Shown here: positions 22,536 through 33,309 of the stretch, one piece after another | How the letters are laid out: the number at the start of each line of letters is the position of its first letter | Numbering within the stretch: position 1 is the stretch's first letter | DNA from: Cerioporus squamosus | Lineage: Eukaryota > Basidiomycota > Agaricomycetes > Polyporales > Polyporaceae | Reading direction: 5' to 3' | DNA: 64,000 nt | Assembly: GCA_022592435.1 (NCBI GenBank) | Contig: JABYQS010000101.1 | Coordinates: 1 to 64,000 of the forward strand | Translations under genes and position numbers: made by a program | Notes under the pieces: generated by a model | The model's input: the letters and a program-made list of their open reading frames with translations, nothing else | Told to the model about the DNA's origin: nothing | The model's database searches: none

Positions 22536-25310
22536 ATCCGCGAGCGTGAGAGCAACAAGAGGTATACGAGCTTAGACAACGAGTAAGGTAGAAAGAGCGT
22601 GAAATACGGAGTCCGTGGAAGAGACACGAGCAGCAGAGAGCGGCGAGCAGGCAGGAGGAGAGGGCCGTGGTGAGCCGTCCAGTCCAGAAGCCGCTGCGAA
22701 CCGCGCTGCCACGTGCTTCTCCACCCGACGCTCGATATAGCAGGGGACTTAGTTCAGCAACTGCTGCGGCGCCTTGGCACTTGCCCATCTTTGAGAGCGT
22801 CTTCATGCTTCGGCATCATCGACGTCTGGAAGTGCAGCGAAGTCGTCGGAGGTTCGTTACTAAGGTGCGTATTGCACTGAAGCAGTTAGATTCCTGTGGG
22901 ATAGCTTCGTTAAGAGGGTGCGGTTCGCTATATCAATTCACACACGTCCCCGGTTCCGGTTGGTGCAGACATAGTCAGCTCGTCGATAGTCCGGGGGAAC
23001 GTAACTCCCCTCTGTGGTCAAAGCGATAGCCAAGTGGACGTACGACGGAGGGCGAAGTTGTGTCAACCGACATGGCTTCTAGTCTCTTCGTGGATCCGCC
23101 CTACTGCGTCCAACTGCCGTTCCTGCGCGGAGTTCTGTGGTCACTTCAGTCCCATCATACCAGCCCAGTGGCATATCACCTTGGGTCGTCTTCCGTGTTT
23201 CTGAGACACTGGCCGTGGCCAGAGAGCTCGGTCTAGTCCTTTAGGAACTAACCTGGCTAGTGCTAGTGTTACATCGTGATACCTTGTGTCGGTGCGCAAT
23301 TACGGCCGAGGGCACAAACAGCTTAAGCGGTAGCTGCTGGAGTGTACCACACGGAGCGGTTCGGTCGTGGCCTGGAGTGAGTCCGGAGCACAAGGTCCTT
23401 CGACGAGACATCGAACGGTAAGTTGGCTCATGATTCTCAAAATCACCGGTTACCAAGGAACTCCTGCTAAGGCTCGGATCGCCCCACCTCCTCCTTCCAT
23501 CTGCCATCCACCTAGTTGCGAACAAAGGACAAACTGTCAGTTCCGTGTGTCGCGTTGCACGCAGTTTTAAATGGGGTACTGACAAGCGTGTCAATGGACG
23601 TAATTATACGCACCCTCGACCGCAGTACTCGGGGTTGCGTCAAGGTATTATGAGGTCCACGCAGCCGCACCCCCGATCCCGCGTAATTCATATGCGTGTT
23701 CCAGCGCCACTAGATCTGTAACCACAAATTCCACCCGGCAGGCAAGAAAAAGTAAGGTTGAACGTTGATGTGTAGGCCGGTACCTGATCGGTCTCTACAT
23801 CCAAGAACCCCAGCCGTGCGGGAGGTGGAGCTAGTATGTGGATGCCGGTCGGCCTTAAGCTTCACGGCAGCCAAAGACAACCAGCGCACACACTGGTCAA
23901 ACATCGAACCTACGAGCAGAATACTTACGAGGAGTCGACGGGGTCCGGAGTCGCGCCGCCACCACGGGCTGCTTGAGGCTGCGGACCGATCCAAGAGGAA
24001 GACGGGCTCGCGCGACCGGTCGGACATTGTGGACCAAAACGACCTCGACTGCTGAAATATTTATTCATCGTGATGACGCTTCCTGAGCTGGGAGGAGCGG
24101 ACGTGGCTCCGAGGGCCCGTGTCGCCCGACGATGTTTCCGGTGGAGCGGTGTTTCTTTTCCTTGATGGGCCCGGTCCAGGTTCTGCTGCTGTGGGTCAGT
24201 GTGGGATGGGGTAACGCCTCCAGCTCGGAGAGAACGGGTGCGCAGCGAAGAGAAAGGGGGAGAAATAATGGTATTACAGATTTGACATAGCCTCAGCGTC
24301 GCGCTGGGAGGGAGAGGGGCAAAACGAGAACGGACGGCCACACGCCAGAGAGGACGATCGTCTTGAGCGCGGAACGGTTACGTTAGACAGAGTCAGGAAG
24401 GACGGAGAGATGTGCGGACATATGGCATGTGCTCGGAGGATGCTTCTCTGCTGTCGATACTTATTGAGCTCTCGAAGCCCACGTCATGGCGTACTCTATG
24501 GAGGAGCAGAGGACAAGTGAGGTAAGTAAGCGGGCGAACCTTTGGATGAGCGCCTGAGCACGGCAGACGCCGACAAACCCCGCTCATTGGCTGCAATCCT
24601 GCCTATTCCTGCCGGTAATATCGAAGTCTAGACTCGAGTCGTCGGGAATGCGGAGGGTCCGTCCAATGGGAGCTCGGCCGTGCGCAGCCAGGAGACGATG
24701 CGCTGGAATGGACGCCGGACGTGTGCAGATGTGCACCTATGTCCATCATGCACGCGATGCGGTGAAGGCTGCCAAAGAGAACAAGAGAAAGGCGGCTGGT
24801 GGAATCATAAATTTTGGGTGGCACATCCGACACGCGAGCAGGCCATCGAGAGCGTGCGGGACGAGCACGGCTGTAGGCGCGTACCCGAGACCTGTCCGAT
24901 GACTTCACGACCGCCTGCCCATGTCTTATCGATCGTAACCATCCGCCAGATCCGGACTTGTCGTCGATAATCTGCAACTCCGACACGGTACCTCGCACCG
25001 GCACCACCGGCCTCCCGCAGGAGTTCAGGCGGCGACACGCAGTCGTGGAGCAGCGCCAGAGAATCCGGGAATTATTCGCAGTCCGCGGAAGGAAAGATTG
25101 TGTCATGAGAACTGCGTCGAGAATTGCACAAAGTCGGCGGGCGTCTCTGGGGCGGTCTGATATAAACTACTTCTGCTCGCTCTCCGCTCCTCTCCTGTAA
25201 CGGATTGCTATATAGCGACCTCCCCTCCGAGCCTGCCCCCGCACGCGTCTTGTTCCCCTCCCCAACCACCCTCTCTCTCCCCGCCCCCTCCCACAACTAT
25301 CTCAACCACC
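22536..25310. other. Gene-poor stretch, 2.8 kb
   Basis: This is the largest gap in the window. Open frames here are short, overlap in several frames and show no domains or exon logic. I see no terminal repeats, tRNA or rRNA. Near 25208 there is a TATATAG followed by a C/T-rich tract that leads into the small candidate gene at 25311. The remainder may be degenerate sequence or non-coding. Confidence 0.5.
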
Positions 25311-25621
25311 ATGCCCGGTCTCGTCGCCGACGCCACCCGCATCTGGGAGCTGAACCTCTACTGGCCACTGCACGCACAATGCGGAGTGTGGGATCCGAAG
25401 GGGAAGGGTGTCGACGTTTGGGAATGCATTCGTCCTCGTGAGTATTCCTCTCTCTCCTGCCCCCTACCTGTGTGCTCATCTCGCGTTCTGTAGACCATTC
25501 TACCCCTGGCACTCAGGTATGTACCACCACGCGCCTTCGCTGACCTCCGGTTTTGTTCTGACGCGCCTCCGTCCTTCAGCCACCAAACGGCCTTTACTGG
25601 CGATATGTCGCGCGCAGATGA
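25311..25621 (+). CDS. Possible 63-residue Trp-rich protein
   Basis: I do not recognise this protein. It is proposed because three exons (25311-25437, 25494-25516, 25580-25621) join in frame across two introns with textbook ends (GTGAGT to TGTAG, GTATGT to TTCAG). A TATATAG about 100 bases upstream and a long C/T-rich leader precede the ATG in an ACC-ATG context, the look of a well-expressed basidiomycete gene. The product begins MPGLVADATRIWELN, has four Trp and two Cys, and ends LYWRYVARR. There is no signal peptide. It could instead be the leader of a non-coding transcript. Confidence 0.33.
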
Positions 25622-27115
25622 TCACCGAACCGCGCACGCGTTCCGCTCTCCGCCCCCGACGCCCCCGCGACGAGACACCGTCAGGGTCCGTCATGACCCC
25701 TTGTCTCCTATACGAACACACGCCCACCCACCACCACCGACCACCGCCTATGCAATCCTCGTGCACCCACGTCAAAGATGCAACCACCCTCATTCATACC
25801 TGGCGCCTTCCGAACTTCCCTGCAAGCGCCTCTCCACCCTCATCGCCTCCCACCCTCGCCGACGCCCTCGCGAGTCGCATATTGCGCCGCGAGTCCGGCG
25901 CGATGCCAGCCATGGTCGGCCCTTGGCATGATGTGGAGAATGGGGATGCCGTTGTCCTCCTTGACGGACGCGGACACGCCGGGACACGCGGTGGGACTAG
26001 TTCGGTGCTGTGCACCACGTAACGGGGTTCCTGTTTCTCTTCTCATCATCGGTCTTCACTATCCTTGTATGTTGCTTTGTGGGGTTTGATTCGCGCCTCC
26101 GGAGGGTACGCTCGCCTGCGAGGCTGGGGCTTGCATCTGGCCGCAGTTCATCTGTCTTCCTTTGTCCGCTTCTGTGGCAGCGTGTGTGCGCTGCCCAGGG
26201 CTTCCTCTTCCCGTCCTCCATGCTGTTTATTGCATGCTCTAGTTCGCGCTCGGATCGCTGTCATGATGTCTGTTCTCTTGTATCATCGCTGTCGCACCAT
26301 AGCCATCCTCCGTAGTATAGAGTACACACCTGTTTGTCACTAGCTCGCTATTGTATCTGCCTAATATCAGACCATGACGCACACAGCCAACACGCAGCTG
26401 ATGCCCAGTGTGAGCTCCATCTCGGGGCTATCTCGCGGTCCCTTTCCTGACGTCACCGCGGGACGCGAGAAGGCAGACGAGAACGCAGCGGAAGCGGGTC
26501 CCGTGGGGAAATCTGGCAGCACGAGCTAGCACGGGGCACTGGCCATCTGGACCCTGCGGCTGCCGCCGGGCAGACGAAGATCTGGTCATCCACACACTCG
26601 CACCCAGATGTGGCCCATCACTTCCAAGAACACACCCGCAGCTTCGCCGTATCGCCCTCTCCCAGCCACGACGTCCGCTCGGACAATCCTAGGCTATTCC
26701 GTCTCGGGCAGCTCGAGCCCCCACCCTGTCGTCCGAGTCGTCTGACACAGAAGCGAACGAGGTTTGCACCCCGGATGTCTTCTCCATGCGCGCAGATACG
26801 TTCCGCACGTCGCAGAGCACCTTCCCCGTCCTCAAGAAATCTTCCCAATCTTCACTCGTTGGACACATGACCGGTCGGGATCCCACCATCTTCTCGCACT
26901 CAATGGCCTCACTGTGAGAGCGCACGCAAAATAGATCAGAGAGAATTCGTGAAATTGCGTGAGATACGTAAGCGTGTAGCTGCGCGATCGCCGAGGATGA
27001 GAGTACAACACATGAGAACGAGAAAATGCTAGCGGAAGACAGGGTGGACTGATAACACAAGTACAGTGGGACACATTGGCACATCGATGGACTTCTGCAC
27101 TGGGTAACCCCCCGT
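25622..27115. other. Stretch without recognised gene
   Basis: This lies between the small candidate gene and the eEF2 stop codon. Open frames in all directions lack domains. The part near 26000-26350 is T/C-rich and may be the 3' untranslated part of the upstream transcript. No repeat or RNA was recognised. Confidence 0.45.
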
Positions 27116-30100
27116 CTAGAGCTTGTCGTAGTACGTATCCAGAGGCGGGATCTCGGGCTAGAAGATCGCGCTACAATGAGCGTGTGCAACCCAGTTGACC
27201 ATTCCGCGGAACATACCTTGAGACCCTTGCGCGTACGGATGGACTTGACGAGGTCCTCGAGCTTGCTGCCCTTCTCGAGCGGTGCTATCGGCAGTACATC
27301 GTGAGCACTTGGACAAAGACCAGTGATGAGGGGAAAGTAACTCACAGCCGTTCATGACCTCCCAGTGGTCCATGACGGACTGAGGGAACGCCTGGCCACC
27401 AGTCGCCGCACGGAGCTCGCCGTTGAAGCCGAACGACTCCATGACGGGCAGATATGCCTTGACCGTGAACATGGGTGTGCCGACACGCTGCTCCTCGCTG
27501 AAGACCTGTCCACGACGCTTGTTGAGCACCGAGTAGATACCACCGATGGCGTTCTCCGGGCACTGGATCTCGACTAGAGGCACACGACGATCAGTACACT
27601 GCGAAGCGTAGCGGGTTGCGGGAAGTACTAACCAAGGTAGATGGGCTCCTGGAGGGCAGGGTCCGCGAGCAGGCACGCGGCGTAGCAGACACGACGGCAC
27701 GTGGGGATGATCTGACCTCCACCACGGTGAATGGCATCGGTGTGGAGCTGTCGAAGAGCATGATTAGCTTCAATGCATACCAGGAGGTTCTCCCGCGAAA
27801 CTTACCGTGACATCGAGGATGTTCACACGGATACCACGCATGTTCTCTTCGCAAAGAACACCCTCCTTCGTCGCCCACTGGAAGGCCGCCACACACGAAT
27901 CCTTGATCTCGTTGAGGTACTGAACACCCTTCGTGATATCGACGAGGACGTTGGGACCAGTGGTGTCGGGGCCGAAGCACCAGATCTTACGCGCATCGGT
28001 AACGTCCCAGCCGAACTCGTCGGCGAGAACACGCGCGCGGATCTTGTAATCGTCACGAGCGTTGATCTTGCCGGACTCGATGGCCTGGGTGAGCTCCTCC
28101 TCGATCGGCTGAGCCTTGGCGTAGAGACGGTTGTGCTTGTTCTGCGACTTCGAGAGCGCGACGATCGACGACTCAGCACGGACGGTCTCACGGTAGCCGA
28201 CGACGGGGTCGGAGATCTTGAGGGGGACACCAGCGTGGTCCTCTTGGAGATCCTGTATTACGATCAGCTACTTGTCCACCATATACCGGAAATTGCGAGA
28301 ACGCACCTTCAAGCAAATCTCCAAGTGGAGCTCACCAGCACCAGCGACGATGTGCTCACCGGTCTCAGCGATCCACGCCTGCACGCACGGGTCGGACTTC
28401 GATAGACGCTTGAGACCCTCGACAAGCTTGGGGAGATCTGCAGCGTTCTTGACCTCGACGGCGACCTGGACGACAGGGGACACGGAGAACTTCATGACCT
28501 TCATGTTGTGCGCCGTCTCGGAGGTCGTGAGGGTACCACTCTTGAGCAGGAACTGGTCGATACCGACGAGACCGATGATGTTACCGGCCGGGCAGTCCTC
28601 GATGGGCTCGACGTAACGACCCATCATGAGCACGGTGCGCTGAACGGACTTGATGAACAGGTCATCCTTCTTCCCCGGGACGTAGTTGGGGCCCTGGATA
28701 CGGATCTTGGGGCCGGCACGGATGGTACCCGAGAAAATACGACCGAAGGCGTAGAAACGACCCTTATCGGACGTCGGCACCATCTTGGAGATGTACGCGA
28801 CGAGAGGACCCTTAGGGTCGCAGTCGCGGATACCGATGGCCGACTCGTCGTCCATGGGACCCTCGTACAGGGTCTCGACACGGTAGCGCTGCGCGGTGGC
28901 GGGCGAGGGAAGGTTGATGACAATCATCTCCAGGAGGGAGTCGCCAGCGGGCAGGAACTTCCTCATGACGACCTTCAGGAGAGCCTTGCCCTCAAGATCA
29001 CGCTCATCCTGAGCGAGCTTGATGTCGAGCTTCTCGCAGATCTTGGCAACCTCGTCCTTCTTGTAGTTCATGACAGCCTCGAAGATACGGAAGATGGGGT
29101 CGAGGACGAACATGTTGAACGCACGCTCGAGGGGCTTGCCGTCAGCGTCAGTGTTCTTCGTCGTCCACTTCTTGGTGGCAGGGTTGAAGAAGTTGTCGCC
29201 CCAGAGCTTGACCATCATCTTCTCCTTGTCAACACCGAACTTCTTCGAGTAGCGGTTGGCGAACTGGCGGAGAGTGAAACCCCAGCCGTGAAGACCGGAA
29301 CCGAAGGCGATGGTACCCTTCTCGGGGTAGACCTGGACGTCACCGAGAGCCGCATCGTGGTAGGTGGAGATAATGACGTTGACGGACTCGATGGTACGCG
29401 AGAACGACTGGAACAGGTCCTCCTTCGAAACCTGGAGCTCGAGCAGAGCACGGTCGACCTTGTTGATGATGACGACAGGCTTGATACGCTCAGTGAGCGC
29501 TTGACGGAGCACGGTCTCCGTCTGCACGCAAACACCCTCAACGCAGTCGACGACGACGAGAGCACCGTCGGTGACACGGAGCGCTGCCGTGACCTCGGAT
29601 GAGAAGTCGACGTGACCCGGGGAATCGATTAAGTTGATCAGGAACTCGGTACCTGGACGAGGCAAGCGAAGATTAATCAGATCTATGAGGCAAGCCAGGC
29701 GAAGACTGAGTATGCGCACCCTCGGTCTTCTGCTTAATGGCAGTCACGTCCTCTTTTGAAACCTCGAAGTACATCGAGATGGCAGTGGACTTGATGGTGA
29801 TGCCACGCTCCTTCTCGTCATCTCTTGTGTCCGTAAACCGCATGTCTCCAGCCTTCGCCGAGGCAATGATACCGGCTTTTGAGACGAGAGAGTCGGTAAG
29901 GGTGGACTTTCCGTGGTCGACTAGAGGGAGGACGGGGTAAGTGAGCCGACGCGGGCCTTCTGAGCTGATTGGGAAGGGGACGTACCATGAGCAATGACAC
30001 TCATGTTACGGATGTTGGTGGGCTTGTCCATAAGGGCCCGAATCTGGTCTGTAGGTTGCCATTGTTAGCCCTCCAACACTCTCACATTGTCTGAGGACGT

Positions 30101-30204
30101 CGTATGCGTACCGACGGTGAAGTTACTGTCATTCGCAGGATAAAAAAGTTGCAGTGAGCACCGAGCACAGATCTCTAAGCGAAGGCGGTCTGTACTCACA
30201 CCAT
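27116..30204 (-). CDS. EF2: Translation elongation factor 2 (eEF2)
   Basis: GTPase that drives ribosome translocation, 842 residues like yeast eEF2. Ten exons: 30204-30200, 30125-30112, 30048-29986, 29920-29720, 29652-28307, 28252-27806, 27747-27633, 27573-27346, 27284-27217 and 27157-27116. The first holds only ATG-GT and the second 14 bases, which together give MVNFTVDQIR. G1 (AHVDHGKS), G3 (DSPGH) and G4 (NKVD) are present. The diphthamide loop DAIHRGGGQ carries the His modified in eukaryotes and is the toxin target in the family. The C-terminus is YYDKL, as expected. Strong codon bias creates long open frames on the opposite strand. Expression is surely high; a pyrimidine-rich leader precedes the ATG. 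Confidence 0.97.
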
Positions 30205-30245
30205 GGTGCCTAAATTTTACAGAGAGAAAGAGAGAAAACGGTTGG
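30205..30245 (-). promoter_or_regulatory. Pyrimidine-rich leader of eEF2
   Basis: Read on the - strand, a tract of C and T (TTTTCTCTCTTTCTCTCTG) lies about 20-40 bases before the eEF2 ATG. Such tracts mark transcription starts of highly expressed fungal translation genes. Confidence 0.5.
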
Positions 30246-30892
30246 GGAACGACACCCGGAGGATGTCGCGTCGAATAGAGGGAAGAGTTGAGTAGAGCAG
30301 GCTCGCCGGGGCTGCAGAACTCTTGAGAGGTGTGCAAACTTTCTCTTGACAGTGGATCCTGGCTTATCGATCGCTTCAGGGCAGGGCGCGAGCTTTATAG
30401 CACGTGCCCCACCCTCTAGCGCTCAGCCTCGGCTGCTCGAGGCCTCGCGAGCCAATCGCGAGCACAGCTCTATTCCTCCCGGGCCCGCGCTCGCGATCGG
30501 ACTTCATGTGGGATCATGGGATGACTATCTCTGACTTTACTGAGGCCATGAGTACTCCTGAATGCATCGTACGCACACGCTCCAGTGGACCGTAACAAAC
30601 CCTTCTCGACGCCGGGAATGTCGCTACATACATATCGAGCTCACTCGCTGATTCCCGCTGTCTAGCACAGTGAAGCTGCTGTGTGCTGGCCATTACGATC
30701 AGTCTCAGGGCACCGACAATTCGTTTCGAATCATCTTCTGCGATCTATCGCAGCCGGGTTGTAGCATATATACCGCACATGTGCGGGGTGAACCTAGTAC
30801 ATCGGCTGACTCCTGCTACCGTGACTCGGTATCTCGCCCGCGTTCGCGCTGCCTTGCGGTCGCGCTCTTTGACATCTCTGACAACCTCCACC
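30246..30892. promoter_or_regulatory. Divergent promoter region, eEF2 and GNAT gene
   Basis: This spacer separates eEF2 (-) from the first acetyltransferase (+). It contains a CACGTG palindrome at 30401-30406, the core bound by bHLH factors, and a CCAAT box at 30452-30456. No gene is visible. Confidence 0.4.
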
Positions 30893-31691
30893 ATGTCCAA
30901 GTCACAATTCCACCCCTTGGAGTTCAACCAAATGACTGGTGAACCATACCTTCGCCTCCCGGCTCCTTTTGACAACATCATCATAACCCCTCCTCGCATG
31001 TCCGATGCGCCGGCCGTGGTCTCGAACATGTCGGACCCGCGAGTCTACGTGTGGCTGGAGGGTCCGCCGCATCCCTACCTGCCCCATCACGCCGACGATT
31101 GGCTCTCGAAGATCAAGGCCGAGACAGACCTCGCCATAGAGAAGCTCCAGCGTGCGAGCGTAGAGAAGCCGGATGGCCCGTTGATCCTTGTCAACGAGTC
31201 GCCTGTGCGCACCATCAGGGAGGTCCGGGAGGACGGCAGCGAGCTCTTCCTGGGCGACATCACGATTGTACGTGAGAGGTGGCCAGATATCGAGGACCAG
31301 GAAGTGAAACAGGCGCTCGCAAGGGCCAACGGGAAGAGGGAGCTTGGTGATCCAGCCATTGTGTGGTGTTTCGGCGGTACGTTGCGTAGTAGGAATATCC
31401 GTCGTCGCGTCTGAGTGACGGCTTTTTGGTGATCCAGACTACCTCGCTGCCTCTCATCACGGCAAGGGCATCATGAGTGCCGTTGTCCAGACGTTCATCC
31501 GTGATTGGGCCGTACCGCGTATGGGTGTGCGCCAGCTTCGCGTGGAAACGTTCGCGGACAACGTAGGCAGCAGACGTGTCTTCGAGAAAAGTGGCTTCGT
31601 ACACGAGAAGACCGTGCCTGTCAACAGAGTCTTAAACTCCGGACGGACCATAACCGCTATGGACATACTCTGGTGGAAGGCTTCCCAGTAA
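30893..31691 (+). CDS. GNAT-family N-acetyltransferase, tandem copy 1
   Basis: Acetyl-CoA-dependent transferase of 245 residues from two exons (30893-31376, 31438-31691). The body has the RimJ/RimL-like layout: IIITPPRMSDAPAVV, WLEGPP, ELFLGDI, then an acetyl-CoA loop HHGKGIMS and a C-terminal half QLRVETFADNVGSRRVFEKS. The last part is typical of GNATs in which a residue before NVGS lies near the cofactor. The acceptor substrate is unknown; related fungal genes are annotated as acetyltransferases of small molecules or protein N-termini. It forms a tandem pair with the next gene: first exons are both 484 bases and the intron is at the same place. The ATG has good context (CACC-ATG). Confidence 0.85.
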
Positions 31692-32107
31692 CGACCTGAT
31701 GCGATGCCCTCGGTGGCGGATAACGTTCGTGGTAAGTGTAAGTCAGAATCGTGCAGCTCTATCACGCTTACTCACCACTTGAATGGGGATAGGTGGGGAC
31801 GCACTCGGATCATGACGTGTCGGGGTCGCGGGACGCGGGATGGGGTTCACACAACTGTGCACCGTGTGCCTGTTAATGGACGATGTTCTGCTTAGTTCTC
31901 CGTGCCTTGGAAGCCAGTTGAACCACCTTCTTACCCTAATCACGCCCTGTTGCTGTCGGTGCACATGACAACGCGACTCTTCCATCGGTATTGTGGATCT
32001 GATGCGAGTAGTGTGCTGACATGGACCTACTGAAGTCCACGGATTATAACGGTGATCGGGAACTGAGCCGGGACGAGCCTCTTTCTCTTACCCCACATCC
32101 TCTAGGC
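31692..32107. other. Spacer between the two GNAT genes
   Basis: About 415 bases holding the 3' end of copy 1 and the promoter of copy 2. No gene remnant or repeat is obvious. A frame continuous with copy 2 begins at 32021, so its start could lie further upstream. Confidence 0.45.
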
Positions 32108-32917
32108 ATGGCTCTGGCGCAGTTCCGCCCACTGGAACGACACCCGCACACAGACGAGCCCTTCATCCGCCTGCCGCCGCCTCAAGACGGCATCATCATA
32201 ACCCCACCGCGGCGCGAAGACGTCCCATATATTGTCGCTATCTTGAACGATTACCCAATCAAGAAATGGCTGGACGGGCCGCCGTTCCCTTACCTCGACG
32301 AGCATGCAGAAGACTGGGTGGCACGAATGAAGGAACAGTCGGACGCAGTCATGCAGGAGTTGCGGAGGGCGAACGAAGAAAATCCGTACGGGCCGCTCGT
32401 GACTGTGAGCGGATGTCCCGTGAGCTGCCTGAGGGGGGTGCTGAAGGACGGCACGGAGATCTTCCTCGGGGTGGTCGAGTTTACGCGGTGCGGGTATCCC
32501 GACCTCCTGGATGGACAAGAACGGGAGCGGATAGTGTCGAGAAACGAGAGCAGGAAACGCGGCGACCCAGAGACCGTGTGGTGTATAGGTTGTGAGTGTT
32601 CCTCGACCTATCTCGGTTTCTCCGCAGCAAGTTCACCTTGGCTTTCTGCAGATTACCTCGCTGCTCCGCTCCATAGACGCGGCCTAATGAGCTGCGCACT
32701 GCGGACGCTTCTCGAAGCATGGGTTGTGCCGCGGATGGGAGCGCGTCGAATACGCGTCGAGACGATCATAGGGAACCGGGGGAGCATACGGGTGCTGGAG
32801 AAGCTAGGTTTCAGGATAGACAGCACAGTGAGGCGACGGAAGGTGACTAGCGCAGGAGAGGTGATTGACGGCTTTGTGGTACTGTGGTGGCAGATGGGCG
32901 AAGGCGGTCGATTGTAG
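32108..32917 (+). CDS. GNAT-family N-acetyltransferase, tandem copy 2
   Basis: Paralogue of the preceding gene, 249 residues from two exons (32108-32591, 32652-32917). It shares IIITPPRREDVPYIV, WLDGPPFPYL, EIFLGVV, YLAAPLHRRGLMS and RIRVETIIGNRGSIRVLEKLGF. The intron is 60 bases with no stop and would keep the frame if retained. The cofactor loop is HRRGLMS, whereas copy 1 has HHGKGIMS, so the first Gly of the Q/RxxGxG/A motif is less well kept. This may mean altered activity. The start was set at the ATG that gives the same first-exon length as copy 1; an ATG at 32021 would add 29 residues. Confidence 0.82.
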   Translation: MALAQFRPLERHPHTDEPFIRLPPPQDGIIITPPRREDVPYIVAILNDYPIKKWLDGPPFPYLDEHAEDWVARMKEQSDAVMQELRRANEENPYGPLVTVSGCPVSCLRGVLKDGTEIFLGVVEFTRCGYPDLLDGQERERIVSRNESRKRGDPETVWCIGCECSSTYLGFSAASSPWLSADYLAAPLHRRGLMSCALRTLLEAWVVPRMGARRIRVETIIGNRGSIRVLEKLGFRIDSTVRRRKVTSAGEVIDGFVVLWWQMGEGGRL

Positions 32918-33309
32918 CGAGGTAGACAAGGCACATAGCAGCGGTGCCACTCGGATGCTTCTGAGTTACATCTGCTGATCAGTCACCCGACGTGGCCAGT
33001 ACGGCGCACAGTCCCCGTCCCAGTGAGCGAGGTTCAAGAAGAAGGCGGTGTGCGTCGAAGAAAGAGGATGGAGGCGAGGCTGAGCGGGCTGTGCGCGGCG
33101 TAGGGACTCAGAGGATTGGCCGGGGCGAATGCCGAGGGACGGGCGCCTGCGAGTATTGCCATGGTCGTCACGGATGCTCCGCTTGTGGCACAGCCCTCCG
33201 TTCGCGATACTGCTCTATCCGCGTAGCCCGCCATCAGCCATTCATCTCTCTTTCCTCCTCCTCCCTCTTCTCCTCTTTCTCTTTCGCCCCATCTGCCCCA
33301 GTCTTCGCG
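32918..33309. other. Intergenic region
   Basis: Promoter region of the RIM9 gene. The last 70 bases are strongly C/T-rich (33240-33305), which fits a leader. No gene is seen. Confidence 0.5.

Noticed and set aside
23241..24341. Several 100-140 codon frames on the - strand
   Set aside because: Low-quality translations without domains or exon chains, in a gene-poor gap.
28508..29602. Open frame of 364 codons on the + strand opposite eEF2
   Set aside because: It is the mirror of a strongly codon-biased gene; the translation is dominated by Leu, Val, Asp and Gly and shows no domain. eEF2 on the other strand is certain.
27116..30204. eEF2 considered as a horizontally acquired or mitochondrial factor
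   Set aside because: Diphthamide loop, length of 842 and YYDKL end are those of the normal eukaryotic cytosolic factor.
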